DNA of 52,631 nucleotides from Bacteroidota bacterium (lineage in GTDB: Bacteria; Bacteroidota; Bacteroidia; Chitinophagales; Chitinophagaceae). Of this stretch, positions 16,420-25,449 are shown in pieces. A program made the position numbers and the translations under genes. Position 1 is the stretch's first letter. Each line of letters starts with the position of its first letter. The notes under the pieces were generated by a model. It made no database searches. It was given only the letters and a program-made list of their open reading frames with translations, and was not told where the DNA came from. The DNA lies in contig JAUZNZ010000033.1 in assembly GCA_030706735.1 (NCBI GenBank), positions 1 through 52,631 on the forward strand, in the 5' to 3' direction.

Positions 16420-18855
16420 TTACTCCGATCTCAGGCTCCTGACGGGATTGGCGACCGCGGCGCGGATGGCCTGAAAGCTAACCGTCAACAGGGCGATCAG
16501 GATCGCCAGGATCCCGGCAAGCCCGAACATCCACCAGCTGATCGGCACGCGATATGCGAATGCTTCGAGCCATTTGTTCATGCTCCACCAGGCGATCGGG
16601 ATCGCGATCAGCATGGCGATGAACACCAATTGCAGAAAATCCTTTGACAACAGGCGAACGAGGCCGGGCACGCTGGCGCCAAGCACCTTCCGTATGCCAA
16701 TCTCCTTGTTCCGTTGCTCAGCGCTAAAGGCGGCGAGGCCGAACAGACCGAGGCAGGAGATGAAGATCGCCATGAGCGTGAATGAATTGATGATATTCGA
16801 CAAGGTCATTTCCGCCTCATATTGCTTCTGCACTTCCTGGTCCAGGAAAGCGTATTCGAAGGGGGTGGATGGCAGATCTTTGCGCCAGATGGTCCCGATC
16901 TTATGCAACAACCCCGTATAATCGGTGCTGCTGATCGAAGCGGTGATCCTGTTCAGGTGGTGCCAGTCCTGATCATAGACGAGCATGATCGGTTTCACGT
17001 CCGAGTGCAGGGAGGCAAAATTAAAGTCCTTCATCACGCCGGCAACCTCGACCCAGGATACGGGATTAGGAGCATACTGAGTGTATAGCCTGACGCCGAC
17101 GGCTTTATCGGGCGTCAATCCCAAGCGTTTGACCAGCGTCTCATTGATCAGCACCTTACCGGAATCATACAGGTGAAAGTCGCGTCCGCTGATCACTTTG
17201 ATCCCGTTGGCCTTTGCAAAGTACTCGTCGGTATTGATGTTTTGGGCGTCAATGGCACTGGCCATATTTCCCCCGTTCAGGTAAACGCCGTGATCCTGCA
17301 CCACGAACTGGCTCAGGTAAAAATTACTTTCCCCGACCACCTTCACCTCAGCCAATTGGCGCAAGTCGTCGACGAAGGCAGGCATCTTTTGCCGGGTATC
17401 ATCGGTATAGAAGCTGAAGATCAACTTCTGGCTTTTGTCGAAGCCCAGGTCCTTATTCTTCATATAATTCAGCTGACTGTAGATCACGATAATGCCCGCG
17501 ATGAGTACAATGGACAAAACGAACTGGAAGACCACGAGCGAACGGCGGATGCCTGTAGCTGACACATGGTTCGTGAAATTCCCTTTGATCACCTTTATAG
17601 CCTGAAAAGCCGACAGATAGAAAGCGGGGTAGCTGCCGGCGACGAGCCCGGTAATGACCACGATCGCGGTGAGAAGGACCCATACCCGCGTATTGCTGAG
17701 CAAAGACAATTGCACATTGGCTTGCGTGAGGTCATTGAGCCAGGGCAGAGACATCCAAAGCAGGGGCATGGCCAGGATCACGCCGATCAGCGCGATCAGA
17801 AAGGACTCGCCCAGGAACTGCCGGATCAGGTCGGCTTTCCCTGCGCCGATCACCTTACGCACACCGACCTCCTTTGCCCGTTTCGAAGCGCGGGCCGTCG
17901 ACAGGTTCATGAAATTGATGCAAGCAACCAATTGGATCAAAAAGGCGATCAGCAACAGGATGCGGAGGAAGGAGGGGCTGACTGTCTTATCGCTCTCCAA
18001 CTCATAGCCGGTTGACGTGTGAATGGAGGTCACGGGCTGCAGGTGCAGTTGCTTTTCCATGCCCAGCTGTTTCAGTTGGCCGGCTCCGTGCTTGTTCAGG
18101 AAGGCGGGTAATTTGCGTTCGAGCGAGGCGGCGTCAGCATTCGGATTGAGCTTTACATACGAACCGGCGAAGTTATTACCTGCCCATGAATCATTCGCAC
18201 GCACACGCACGAAATCCCCAAATCCTCCGCTATTCATCGTGATGAAGAGATTGGCGTGGATATGCGACTTGCCGAGGCTCTGATCCACCACGCCGGTCAC
18301 TTTGAAATCGTGTTTGCCAAACTCATAATCCATCTGTATGGTCTTGCCGACAGGATTTTCATTCCCGAATAGTTTGTCGGCGGTAGGCTTCAGCAGCACC
18401 ATCGAGTAGGGCTCGTCCAATACTCCTTTTGCGATCCCGTTCGTGAAATGGTACGTGAAGACGTCAAAAAAGGTGGAGTCCACAAAGATGGCGTCCTTTT
18501 CGTAAAATGTATTGTCCTTGTATTTCAGCAAATGCCGGGTCGAACCGAACACGCCGATATCTATGACGCGGGTGAACTGCTTAACCTCGGCGAATTCCTG
18601 TTTCATTGTCGGCGCAATGGGCGGCGAGGCTGACCCATCATTATGCTTGTCCCCGGTAAGGCTCAATGTAGTGGTGATCCGGTAAATAGAGCCGGCGTCC
18701 TGATGGTGTCTGTCGTAACTGTATTGGTCTTCGACGTACAGGACGATATAGAGGCAGCACAGGGTGCCGATGGCCAGTCCGATAATATTGATGGCGCTAA
18801 AACTCTTGTTCTTCATCAGGAACCGAAAGGCTGTCACCAGATAATTCTTAATCAT
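16420..18855 (-). CDS. MacB/FtsX-type ABC transporter permease
   Basis: This 811-residue inner-membrane protein has the double MacB layout common in Bacteroidota. An N-terminal helix (about 21-41, AINIIGLAIGTLCCLYIVLYV region) is followed by a periplasmic MacB-type domain (about 60-285), a first FtsX-like membrane block (about 288-450), a second periplasmic domain and a C-terminal FtsX block with the motif NKEIGIRKVLGAS. Such permeases work with a separate cytoplasmic ATPase in lipoprotein, peptide or lipid export or in mechanotransmission. No ATPase gene is in the window. It lies 32 bases after a paralogue in the same orientation, so the two are one operon and may form a heterodimer. The substrate is unknown. 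Confidence 0.88.
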   Translation of the reverse strand: MIKNYLVTAFRFLMKNKSFSAINIIGLAIGTLCCLYIVLYVEDQYSYDRHHQDAGSIYRITTTLSLTGDKHNDGSASPPIAPTMKQEFAEVKQFTRVIDIGVFGSTRHLLKYKDNTFYEKDAIFVDSTFFDVFTYHFTNGIAKGVLDEPYSMVLLKPTADKLFGNENPVGKTIQMDYEFGKHDFKVTGVVDQSLGKSHIHANLFITMNSGGFGDFVRVRANDSWAGNNFAGSYVKLNPNADAASLERKLPAFLNKHGAGQLKQLGMEKQLHLQPVTSIHTSTGYELESDKTVSPSFLRILLLIAFLIQLVACINFMNLSTARASKRAKEVGVRKVIGAGKADLIRQFLGESFLIALIGVILAMPLLWMSLPWLNDLTQANVQLSLLSNTRVWVLLTAIVVITGLVAGSYPAFYLSAFQAIKVIKGNFTNHVSATGIRRSLVVFQFVLSIVLIAGIIVIYSQLNYMKNKDLGFDKSQKLIFSFYTDDTRQKMPAFVDDLRQLAEVKVVGESNFYLSQFVVQDHGVYLNGGNMASAIDAQNINTDEYFAKANGIKVISGRDFHLYDSGKVLINETLVKRLGLTPDKAVGVRLYTQYAPNPVSWVEVAGVMKDFNFASLHSDVKPIMLVYDQDWHHLNRITASISSTDYTGLLHKIGTIWRKDLPSTPFEYAFLDQEVQKQYEAEMTLSNIINSFTLMAIFISCLGLFGLAAFSAEQRNKEIGIRKVLGASVPGLVRLLSKDFLQLVFIAMLIAIPIAWWSMNKWLEAFAYRVPISWWMFGLAGILAILIALLTVSFQAIRAAVANPVRSLRSE

Positions 18856-18887
18856 GTTCAGGTTTTTTTATAATTATTTTGCTCCGA

Positions 18888-21308
18888 TCATTCCGATCTC
18901 AGGCTATTTACCGGGTTCGCGACCGCTGCCTTGATGGCCTGAAAGCTGACCGTCACGAACGCAATGGCGGTGACGAGCAAGCCGGCCAGCGCGAATAGCT
19001 GCCAGCTCATCGAGATACGATATGGGTAATTCTGCAGCCATTTGCCTGCGACGATCCAGGCGGCCGGCATGGCCAGCGCCAGAGAAATGATTACGAGCTT
19101 CAGGAAGTCCCTTGACAGAATGGTCACCACGCTGTTGACGGAAGCACCGAGCACTTTGCGGATGCCGATCTCGCGGGTCCTTTTTTCCGCCGACATCACA
19201 GAAAGGCCGAAAAGACCGATACAGGAGATAAATATGGTCAGCAGCGCGCCAAAGAACATGATCTGTTTCCATTTTGCCTCCGACTCATATTCCTTGAGGT
19301 TCTCCTGGTCCTTGAAGACGTATCGATAGGGGCTGATGGGGAATAATTTCCGGAAGGCGCCTTCGATGGCCCGGAGGGCGGCCGTTTCGTTGTTTGGTCT
19401 CAGCTTGATGTAAAACGTGCCGTACTCATTGGCGGCGCTCATCTTGACCAACTCGGGCCCGATGACCTGGTTCAGGGATTGAAAATGATAGTCCTTCATT
19501 ACGCCCACGACCCGGAATTTCCTGTTGTCATTGTACCAGAAATTGACCAGTTGCCCGATGGGCTGCCTCCAACCAGCACGCCTGACAAAGCTTTCGTTGA
19601 CCAGGATGGATTGTGCAGAGTCGGATGGGAAGTCCGTCGAAAAGTTCCTCCCCTGGACGATGGGTATCTTCAGCATGGGAAGATAGCCCTCATCGACAAT
19701 TTCAATGGCGAACTGGATCGTCGAGTCGCCATTGACCTTTGCCGCGGTGAACCCATAGCCTTCGTCCCTGGCCGCCACGTTCGCGATGCCGGGGTTCTTC
19801 ATCAATGCTTCCTTAAAGAGCCTGACTTGCTGGATGTCAATATATTGCTTGCTGACCAGTACCAGATGGCTATCATCATAACCCAGTTTTTTTGTTGTCA
19901 GGTAATTGAACTGGGAATAGATGACCAGCGTGGCCAGGATCAGAAAGCTGGCCATCGTGAATTGTAGCACCACCAGGCCTTTTTGAAGATAGTTCTTGCC
20001 TGAGAAGGCCAGACGGTGATAAAGGGTCTTTACGGGATCGTATCCCGAGAGGATCATCGCGGGATAGAAGCCCGCCAGCAAACCGGTCAGGATAAAAAGC
20101 ACAGTATAACCCGCCACCAATTTTGAATCAAGCAGGTATGAAAGAGCAAGCGCCTTGTTGGAGAGCTGGTTAAATAAAGGCAAAAGCACCCGGACCAGCC
20201 CGATTGCCAGCAGGAAGGCGGCCAGGCACAAGAGAAAAGATTCGCCAAGGAACTGTGCGATCAACTGCCTGCGGCTGCCACCCACCACCTTTCGGATTCC
20301 GATCTCTTTCGCCCGTTTCAGGGAGCGCGCCACGGTCAGGTTGATAAAATTAATACATGCGATCAACAGGACGAATAATGCGATGCCCGACAGAATGTAG
20401 GAGTAGATCGGATTACTTGCTTCGGATTGCGCCGGCAGATCCTTGTCGAGGTGCATGTCGATAAAGGGTTGCAAGGCATAGGAGGTATGATCGGCGACGC
20501 CAAATTTCTCCTGTAGCATCCTGGCCGCCGCCTGTGCATCCTTTTTGTAAGCAGCCTGCATTTTTGCCTCTACCTGTCTGACATTTGCAGCCGGATCGAG
20601 AACGACGTAGGTCTCCAGGAAGAAATTGAACCAGGCGATCGCTTCATTCTCCTGGCTGGGAGTGACTATGAATGGCAGGAGGACATCGAATTTGATAGAT
20701 GAGTTTTGCGGACACCTGCGGGCGACGGCCGTCACCGAACAGGGGATAAAGGATTCATGATCCCTTATCATGATCATCCTGCCCACCGCATTTGTCGTAC
20801 CAAACTGGCGGATGGCAACGTCTTCCGAGATCACGACAGAGTGAGGCTCCAGCAGACAGGTCCCCGGATTGCCGCCGAGAAGGGGGAAGGTGAATACCGA
20901 AAAGAAATTAGGATCGACATAGGACACATTCTGGGACCTGACCTCTGTGCCGGTCCTTATATCCACGTTCCCGCCGCGCACCCGTACGAAGGCCTTTATT
21001 CCGGGAACCTGCTTTGTGAATCGCGGGCCCTGGAGGAGACCGGTAATACCCATTTTCTGCACCTGTTGGGGCGATGAATTGCCGTCGGAGCCCGTGATCT
21101 GCGCATTTTCACGGATGACCTGGCTATAAATGCGGTAGATATGGCGCACCCCTGCATGGAAGCGATCGTAGCTAACTTCGTCCTTCACGTACAGCATGAT
21201 GAGCATCGCGCAGGCCAGGCCTATGCTAAGTCCGGCGACATTGATGATTGAGAACACCTTGTTCCGGAGCAGGGTCCGGATCGCTGTTTTGAAGTAGTTT
21301 CTTAGCAT
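18888..21308 (-). CDS. MacB/FtsX-type ABC transporter permease, paralogue
   Basis: This 806-residue protein has the same architecture as the next gene: N-terminal helix (VFSIINVAGLSIGLACAMLI), a large periplasmic domain, a first FtsX block containing KRAKEIGIRKVVGGSRRQL, a second periplasmic domain and a C-terminal block with TREIGIRKVLGAS. Both proteins end in almost the same tail (SFQAIKAAVANPVNSLRSE here), which indicates an old tandem duplication. It is the first gene of the permease pair. The ATG at 21306-21308 starts directly at the amphipathic LRNYFKTAIRTLLRNK segment typical of the family. No partner ATPase is present, so it probably uses one encoded elsewhere. Confidence 0.88.
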   Translation of the reverse strand: MLRNYFKTAIRTLLRNKVFSIINVAGLSIGLACAMLIMLYVKDEVSYDRFHAGVRHIYRIYSQVIRENAQITGSDGNSSPQQVQKMGITGLLQGPRFTKQVPGIKAFVRVRGGNVDIRTGTEVRSQNVSYVDPNFFSVFTFPLLGGNPGTCLLEPHSVVISEDVAIRQFGTTNAVGRMIMIRDHESFIPCSVTAVARRCPQNSSIKFDVLLPFIVTPSQENEAIAWFNFFLETYVVLDPAANVRQVEAKMQAAYKKDAQAAARMLQEKFGVADHTSYALQPFIDMHLDKDLPAQSEASNPIYSYILSGIALFVLLIACINFINLTVARSLKRAKEIGIRKVVGGSRRQLIAQFLGESFLLCLAAFLLAIGLVRVLLPLFNQLSNKALALSYLLDSKLVAGYTVLFILTGLLAGFYPAMILSGYDPVKTLYHRLAFSGKNYLQKGLVVLQFTMASFLILATLVIYSQFNYLTTKKLGYDDSHLVLVSKQYIDIQQVRLFKEALMKNPGIANVAARDEGYGFTAAKVNGDSTIQFAIEIVDEGYLPMLKIPIVQGRNFSTDFPSDSAQSILVNESFVRRAGWRQPIGQLVNFWYNDNRKFRVVGVMKDYHFQSLNQVIGPELVKMSAANEYGTFYIKLRPNNETAALRAIEGAFRKLFPISPYRYVFKDQENLKEYESEAKWKQIMFFGALLTIFISCIGLFGLSVMSAEKRTREIGIRKVLGASVNSVVTILSRDFLKLVIISLALAMPAAWIVAGKWLQNYPYRISMSWQLFALAGLLVTAIAFVTVSFQAIKAAVANPVNSLRSE

Positions 21309-21452
21309 ATCCGGGCAATGGCCAAAAATGATGCAATTTTTGTCCTGCGTTGGAAGTCAACAATTTAATTGTAAGCCTCCTGCGCAACTGTACGATTTCG
21401 ATACGCCGGCTGTCCCTTTTCGGATCACCGGCATTATACTACTATCGGGGTA

Positions 21453-21482
21453 CTTTTTACGTCGATTTAAACCATACATTTG
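21453..21482 (+). promoter_or_regulatory. Candidate promoter for the ankyrin-toroid operon
   Basis: TACATTTG at 21475-21482 matches TAnnTTTG fully; a T run at 21454-21458 stands where the -33 element would be. It lies within the 291-base spacer that separates the minus-strand permeases from the plus-strand ankyrin gene. The rest of the spacer shows nothing I can name. Confidence 0.4.
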
Positions 21483-21599
21483 TCGGTAGTCGGACCTTAT
21501 CTGCCTTTAATCATCTGATCTTTATCCTGCCTGCCGACGCCTGCAAAAAGAACCGATCCTTTTCACCGCCCGAGCATTTACATTAAACCCCTCGTTCAT

Positions 21600-22574
21600 A
21601 TGCGAATCCTTTCTGCATTACTATTAGCCATTGCGGTACCCGTTTTCATGGGATCGGGCCCCCGATCGACAGACAAGTCGCCAGGCAACAAGACCTTGTT
21701 CGAGGTCATCCGGTCGGGAAGTTCGGACGCGCTGGAAGCCATTCTGGCGAAGGGCGCCGACGCCAATGACACATTGGACGGCTATTCCGCCCTGATGGCC
21801 GCGGCATTGAACGGGAGCTCAGATCAGATGAAGATCCTGATCAACCATGGGGCGAAGGTTGATTATGCGGATGCAGGGGGGCTGACGGCCTTATGGTTCA
21901 GTGTTCCCGACCCGGATAAGATGAAACTGCTGCTAGAGCGTGGCGCAAATCCTCAACTTCCGTCCGCGGAGAAATATACGGTGCTGACCAAACTGGCCGG
22001 GATACCGGGCACGGTCGGGCAGTGTCAATTGCTCATTGACCATGGCGCCGATCCGAAAAAGAGCGGACCCGATAACATGCTGTTATATAATGCGGCCTCC
22101 TCCTGCGACACGGCCGTTCTCGGCCTGCTGCTCCGATTTGGGCTGAATGCCAATGATACGATCTCCTCAGGCGACTACCCTATCAATGCCGCGCTCAATT
22201 ACCATTGCTTCTCTTCCGTGAAGATGTTGGTGGAGCATGGCGCCAACGTAAATGTCCGGCCCATGTCCTTCACGCTGGACCCTATGAATGGCATCACCCC
22301 CCTGATGTTTGCCGCGGGCGATGGCGATCGACCCTGCTTCTATTACCTGCTCGATCACGGGGCCGATCCGAACCTGCGGAGCAAGAATGGGTACACGGCC
22401 CTGATGTACCTTGAGCAGTCTGAAAGAGACGAACCGGAAATGACCCTTGCGCTGATCAAACATGGTGCATCCGCCTCCTACAGGAAGCCGGATGGGGACG
22501 ATGCCCTGGCATTAGCCAAAAAGAAAGGAAACACGAAATCCGCAGAGATCCTTAGAAAATATATGTCACAATAA
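21600..22574 (+). CDS. Exported ankyrin-repeat protein
   Basis: The protein starts with a signal peptide (MRILSALLLAIAVPVFMGSG) and then about 290 residues of ankyrin repeats, seen as recurring units such as GYSALMAAALNGSSDQMKIL, GLTALWFSV, GITPLMFAAGDG and GYTALMYLEQSE, with HGADPN or HGAKVD turns. Ankyrin repeats bind other proteins, and here they should do so outside the cytoplasm. The gene is followed after 19 bases by the toroid/CxxCH protein, so the two form an operon and may bind each other. The number of repeats is about eight. I see no enzymatic domain. The partner identity is inference from adjacency. Confidence 0.85.
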   Translation: MRILSALLLAIAVPVFMGSGPRSTDKSPGNKTLFEVIRSGSSDALEAILAKGADANDTLDGYSALMAAALNGSSDQMKILINHGAKVDYADAGGLTALWFSVPDPDKMKLLLERGANPQLPSAEKYTVLTKLAGIPGTVGQCQLLIDHGADPKKSGPDNMLLYNAASSCDTAVLGLLLRFGLNANDTISSGDYPINAALNYHCFSSVKMLVEHGANVNVRPMSFTLDPMNGITPLMFAAGDGDRPCFYYLLDHGADPNLRSKNGYTALMYLEQSERDEPEMTLALIKHGASASYRKPDGDDALALAKKKGNTKSAEILRKYMSQ

Positions 22575-22593
22575 CTCCCATACACGACCAACT

Positions 22594-23655
22594 ATGCGAT
22601 ACAAACTGTTCTCTACCGTCAGCCTCCTCACTGTCTGTGTCTGCTGCCTGGGTTTTTTCAGCGGCTGGGTGAAAAAGGAAGACCCTATCGCCCATGAGGA
22701 CATCAGGCGTTCCGCCGCCAGAGGCCTGAAGCTGTTGGAGCAAAGCGGCTATACCTTCATTAACAGGACCCACTTTCATTGCGCCTCCTGCCATCATGCC
22801 ACGCTGACGTGCCTCGCCGTCGATGAGGCCCTGCGCAAGGGCGTACCGGTCATAGATTCCCTTGCGGAACAGCGCGCCATGGCGATGAGGGACAACCTCA
22901 AGTTCGCCTGGGATCCGAACAAGCTGAACGACTTCGTCACTGCCAAGTTCATCGGACCTTACACGATGCTGGGCATGTATGCGGCAAGGATACCGCCGGA
23001 CATGACCACCGATATAGCCGTGGACTATATGCTTGGACAGCAGCGACCTGACGGATCTTTCCAGACGGAGAATTTCCGCGTGCCGCTGGAGGCGGGGGAG
23101 ATCCATCTGGCATCCATGTCCATTCGCGCCATCCAACTCTATGCGTCCCCCGGGAAAAGGGTGCAGGTAGAAGCCGCCGTTGCCCGGACGAGGCAGTGGC
23201 TGGAGCAAGCCAGCCCCGGCGCGGACCAGCAACAGGAGGTCGTCTTTCAACTACTGGGATTGCACTGGATGAATGGCGATGCGGCGGGCAAGGGGAAGGT
23301 CGCCGAAAGGTTGCGGAGTTTTCAGAACCAGGATGGGGGATGGTCTCAGCTGCCCAGCATGAAAAGCGATGCGTATGCGACCGGACAGGCTCTCTATGCG
23401 TTGCTCGAGACCGGCACGAATCGTCCGGAGGACGAGGTCTGTCAGAAAGCCATTCGTTACCTGTTAAAGACACAGGATCCGAGCGGCGCCTGGATCGTCG
23501 AAACGCGGAGCAACCCCATACAACCCTTTTTCAGCAGCGATTTTCCGCCTTATGACGAGAATCAATACATTTCCGCCACGGCGAGCAACTGGTCCGTGAT
23601 GGCGCTGCTGGATGCATTGCCAGATAAGGCCGGGCAGGCGGTCCCGGTGAAGTAG
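22594..23655 (+). CDS. Exported alpha-toroid (squalene cyclase-like) protein with a CxxCH motif
   Basis: After an N-terminal hydrophobic signal segment, the 353-residue protein carries HFHCASCHH (Cys63, Cys66, His67), a canonical c-type heme attachment motif. Repeats follow that resemble the terpene-cyclase/prenyltransferase alpha-alpha barrel, for example YMLGQQRPDGSFQTE, RSFQNQDGGWSQLPS and YLLKTQDPSGAWIVE, of QW type. There is no DxDD cyclase acid motif in what I can read, so terpene cyclisation is unlikely. Export is needed for heme attachment and the signal is consistent with this. It is the second gene of the ankyrin operon and ends 2 bases from the convergent GlxA-type gene. A redox or binding role is inference; the heme itself is unproven. 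Confidence 0.7.
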   Translation: MRYKLFSTVSLLTVCVCCLGFFSGWVKKEDPIAHEDIRRSAARGLKLLEQSGYTFINRTHFHCASCHHATLTCLAVDEALRKGVPVIDSLAEQRAMAMRDNLKFAWDPNKLNDFVTAKFIGPYTMLGMYAARIPPDMTTDIAVDYMLGQQRPDGSFQTENFRVPLEAGEIHLASMSIRAIQLYASPGKRVQVEAAVARTRQWLEQASPGADQQQEVVFQLLGLHWMNGDAAGKGKVAERLRSFQNQDGGWSQLPSMKSDAYATGQALYALLETGTNRPEDEVCQKAIRYLLKTQDPSGAWIVETRSNPIQPFFSSDFPPYDENQYISATASNWSVMALLDALPDKAGQAVPVK

Positions 23656-23657
23656 GG

Positions 23658-24641
23658 TTACGCGATGGCCAGGTCCTTGCTGTATTTATTCTTGTATTCG
23701 ATGGGCGAAAGGCCGGTAATTTTCTTGAAAATGGTGCGAAAGGCCTTGGTATCCGAATAGCCGACCTCGTACATCACCTCGTTGATATTTTTACGGCCTG
23801 TTTCGAGGTTCTTTTTGGCGGCCTCGACCTTGACGCGCTGGATGTATTCGGCGACCGTGTTGGAAGTCGCTTTTTTGAAACGGCGCTCCATATTCCTTCT
23901 TCCGAGGGCCAGCATCGAGGCCAGTTGGTCCACGGTGATCTTGTCCTCGAAATTCTTCTCGATGAACTCCTGGGCCTTTTTTATGGGCTCGTCGTCATGG
24001 GCCTTTTGCCCCTGGAACATGATGAAGGGCGACTGGCTGACCCGGTCGATATCGATCATAAAGGCCTTGGCGGTCAGAATCGCAAGCTCGCGGCCCGCAT
24101 ATTTCTCTATTATATAGATCAGGAGATTCAGGAATGAATAGGCTCCGCCGCTGGTGTAGATCCCATCTTCCTCCGTCATGATCTTGTCGTCCACGAGTTT
24201 AACATCGGGGAACATGGCCCGGAACTCGTTGGCCATCGTCCAATGCGTGGCGCACTGCTTGCCTTTGAGGAGTCCCGTTCCGGCCAGAAAGAAGGTAGCA
24301 ATGCAAAAGCAGGCCAGCTCCGCTCCGCCGCGGTATTGCCTGATGATCCAGGGGACGAATTCCGCATTTTGGTTTAAGACCGTTTTCGGATCGCCGTGAA
24401 TGGCGGGAATAATGATCAGATCGGTCTTCTTCACCTCACTTACCAGGGCGTCGGGTCTGATCTTGAACAGGCCGTTGCGTTGGCTGGTCTCGTGGTGGAT
24501 ACCTACCAACTGGACCTTGAACAGGGCCGGCTTGTCCATCCGGGCCAGGAAGGAGTTGACCTCATTAAATATCTGGTGGGTTCCTTCGATGTTCACCACA
24601 CTGGTATGACCCTGGGGAATGAGGATCGAAATATGCTTCAT
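23658..24641 (-). CDS. GlxA-type transcriptional regulator (DJ-1/PfpI + AraC HTH)
   Basis: The N-terminal 190 residues form a DJ-1/PfpI-like class I amidotransferase-fold sensing domain with the nucleophile-elbow-like segment ACFCIATFFLAGTGLLKG. The C-terminal 100 residues are an AraC DNA-binding domain with two helix-turn-helices (KITVDQLASMLALGRRNMERR and a second unit ending in GLSPIEYKNKY). The ATG at 24639-24641 (MKHISILIPQGH) is chosen, since the fold starts there. The gene is divergent from a DHFR-like reductase across 169 bases holding repeated ATGGCGC sequences, so it probably controls that gene and itself. Ligand unknown. Confidence 0.88.
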   Translation of the reverse strand: MKHISILIPQGHTSVVNIEGTHQIFNEVNSFLARMDKPALFKVQLVGIHHETSQRNGLFKIRPDALVSEVKKTDLIIIPAIHGDPKTVLNQNAEFVPWIIRQYRGGAELACFCIATFFLAGTGLLKGKQCATHWTMANEFRAMFPDVKLVDDKIMTEEDGIYTSGGAYSFLNLLIYIIEKYAGRELAILTAKAFMIDIDRVSQSPFIMFQGQKAHDDEPIKKAQEFIEKNFEDKITVDQLASMLALGRRNMERRFKKATSNTVAEYIQRVKVEAAKKNLETGRKNINEVMYEVGYSDTKAFRTIFKKITGLSPIEYKNKYSKDLAIA

Positions 24642-24685
24642 ATGGACTCTTTTTTCCTTCACTAAAGATACTAAAACCTCAGTGC

Positions 24686-24727
24686 AAATGGCGCTGGCCT
24701 GTCGCAAACGCCACCTTAAAATGGCGC
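24686..24727. promoter_or_regulatory. Repeated ATGGCGC elements in the divergent spacer
   Basis: AAATGGCGC occurs at 24686-24694 and again at 24719-24727, 33 bases apart (about three helical turns), and a related element in reverse (AACGCCAC) lies between them. AraC-type regulators often bind direct repeats, so this is the best operator candidate for the adjacent GlxA-type regulator. Downstream, TAAGTTTG (24760-24767) matches the -7 consensus for the reductase gene, but no -33 element is visible, as in activator-dependent promoters. Confidence 0.45.
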
Positions 24728-24810
24728 AGCCGCACCCCGCCCGCCCGGCCGGAGGGCCTTAAGTTTGCACCGCGCTGCCGCGGTTGCGGGAGCGCCTAAA
24801 ACCCGAGAAA

Positions 24811-25371
24811 ATGAAAAAAATATTCGTTTCCAACCTCATCACACTGGACGGTTATTTTGAAGGGCCGGGTCATGAGATCGATTGGTTCAAAACGGATCAT
24901 GAATTTTTCGATTATGCCAAGAGCATGCTCAATTCCGCGGACACGATCCTATTCGGCCGGGTCACCTACGAGATGATGGCCGCCTTCTGGCCCAATGCGA
25001 CCGACGAGGATCCGGCGATCACTCACAAAATGAATCACCTCGACAAGATCGTTTTTTCGAAGACCCTGACCGGCGTGGACTGGAACAATTCGCGGCTCGT
25101 ACGGGATATCCTGCCTGATGAGATCAGGAAATGGAAAAAAGGGCCGGGGAAGGACATGGTTATCCTTGGCAGCGGCACCGTCATGTCCACGATGGCCCAG
25201 ATGGGCCTCATCGATGAATACCGGATCCTCGTCAACCCGGTGGTTGTGGGAAGGGGGAACCCGATGTTCAGCGGTCTGCGTCAAAATCTGCATTTCAGAC
25301 TTATCGGAACGAAGATACTTGGCTCGGGGATGGTGATCTTGTACTATGAGCCCGTGAAGCAGGAGGGATGA
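24811..25371 (+). CDS. Dihydrofolate reductase-like (RibD C-terminal domain) protein
   Basis: This 186-residue protein has the DHFR/RibD-C fold, beginning MKKIFVSNLITLDGYFEGP with later blocks ILFGRVTYEMMAAFWP and the nucleotide-binding VILGSGTVMSTMAQMGLIDEY. Proteins of this group (YyaP/YwjB-like) are stand-alone reductases that use NAD(P)H on unknown substrates; they should not be called folA. An in-frame TTG at 24784 lies upstream, but the ATG at 24811 begins the conserved first strand. It is divergent from the GlxA-type regulator, which probably controls it. The GH31 gene follows after 78 bases on the same strand, likely as a separate unit. Confidence 0.88.
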   Translation: MKKIFVSNLITLDGYFEGPGHEIDWFKTDHEFFDYAKSMLNSADTILFGRVTYEMMAAFWPNATDEDPAITHKMNHLDKIVFSKTLTGVDWNNSRLVRDILPDEIRKWKKGPGKDMVILGSGTVMSTMAQMGLIDEYRILVNPVVVGRGNPMFSGLRQNLHFRLIGTKILGSGMVILYYEPVKQEG

Positions 25372-25449
25372 TGTTTTACGTGTTGAGATTACATTTTTTT
25401 CATAATTTGCGCAGGCCAGTTGTTCCATCTTCAACCAGCAAATGCTATT

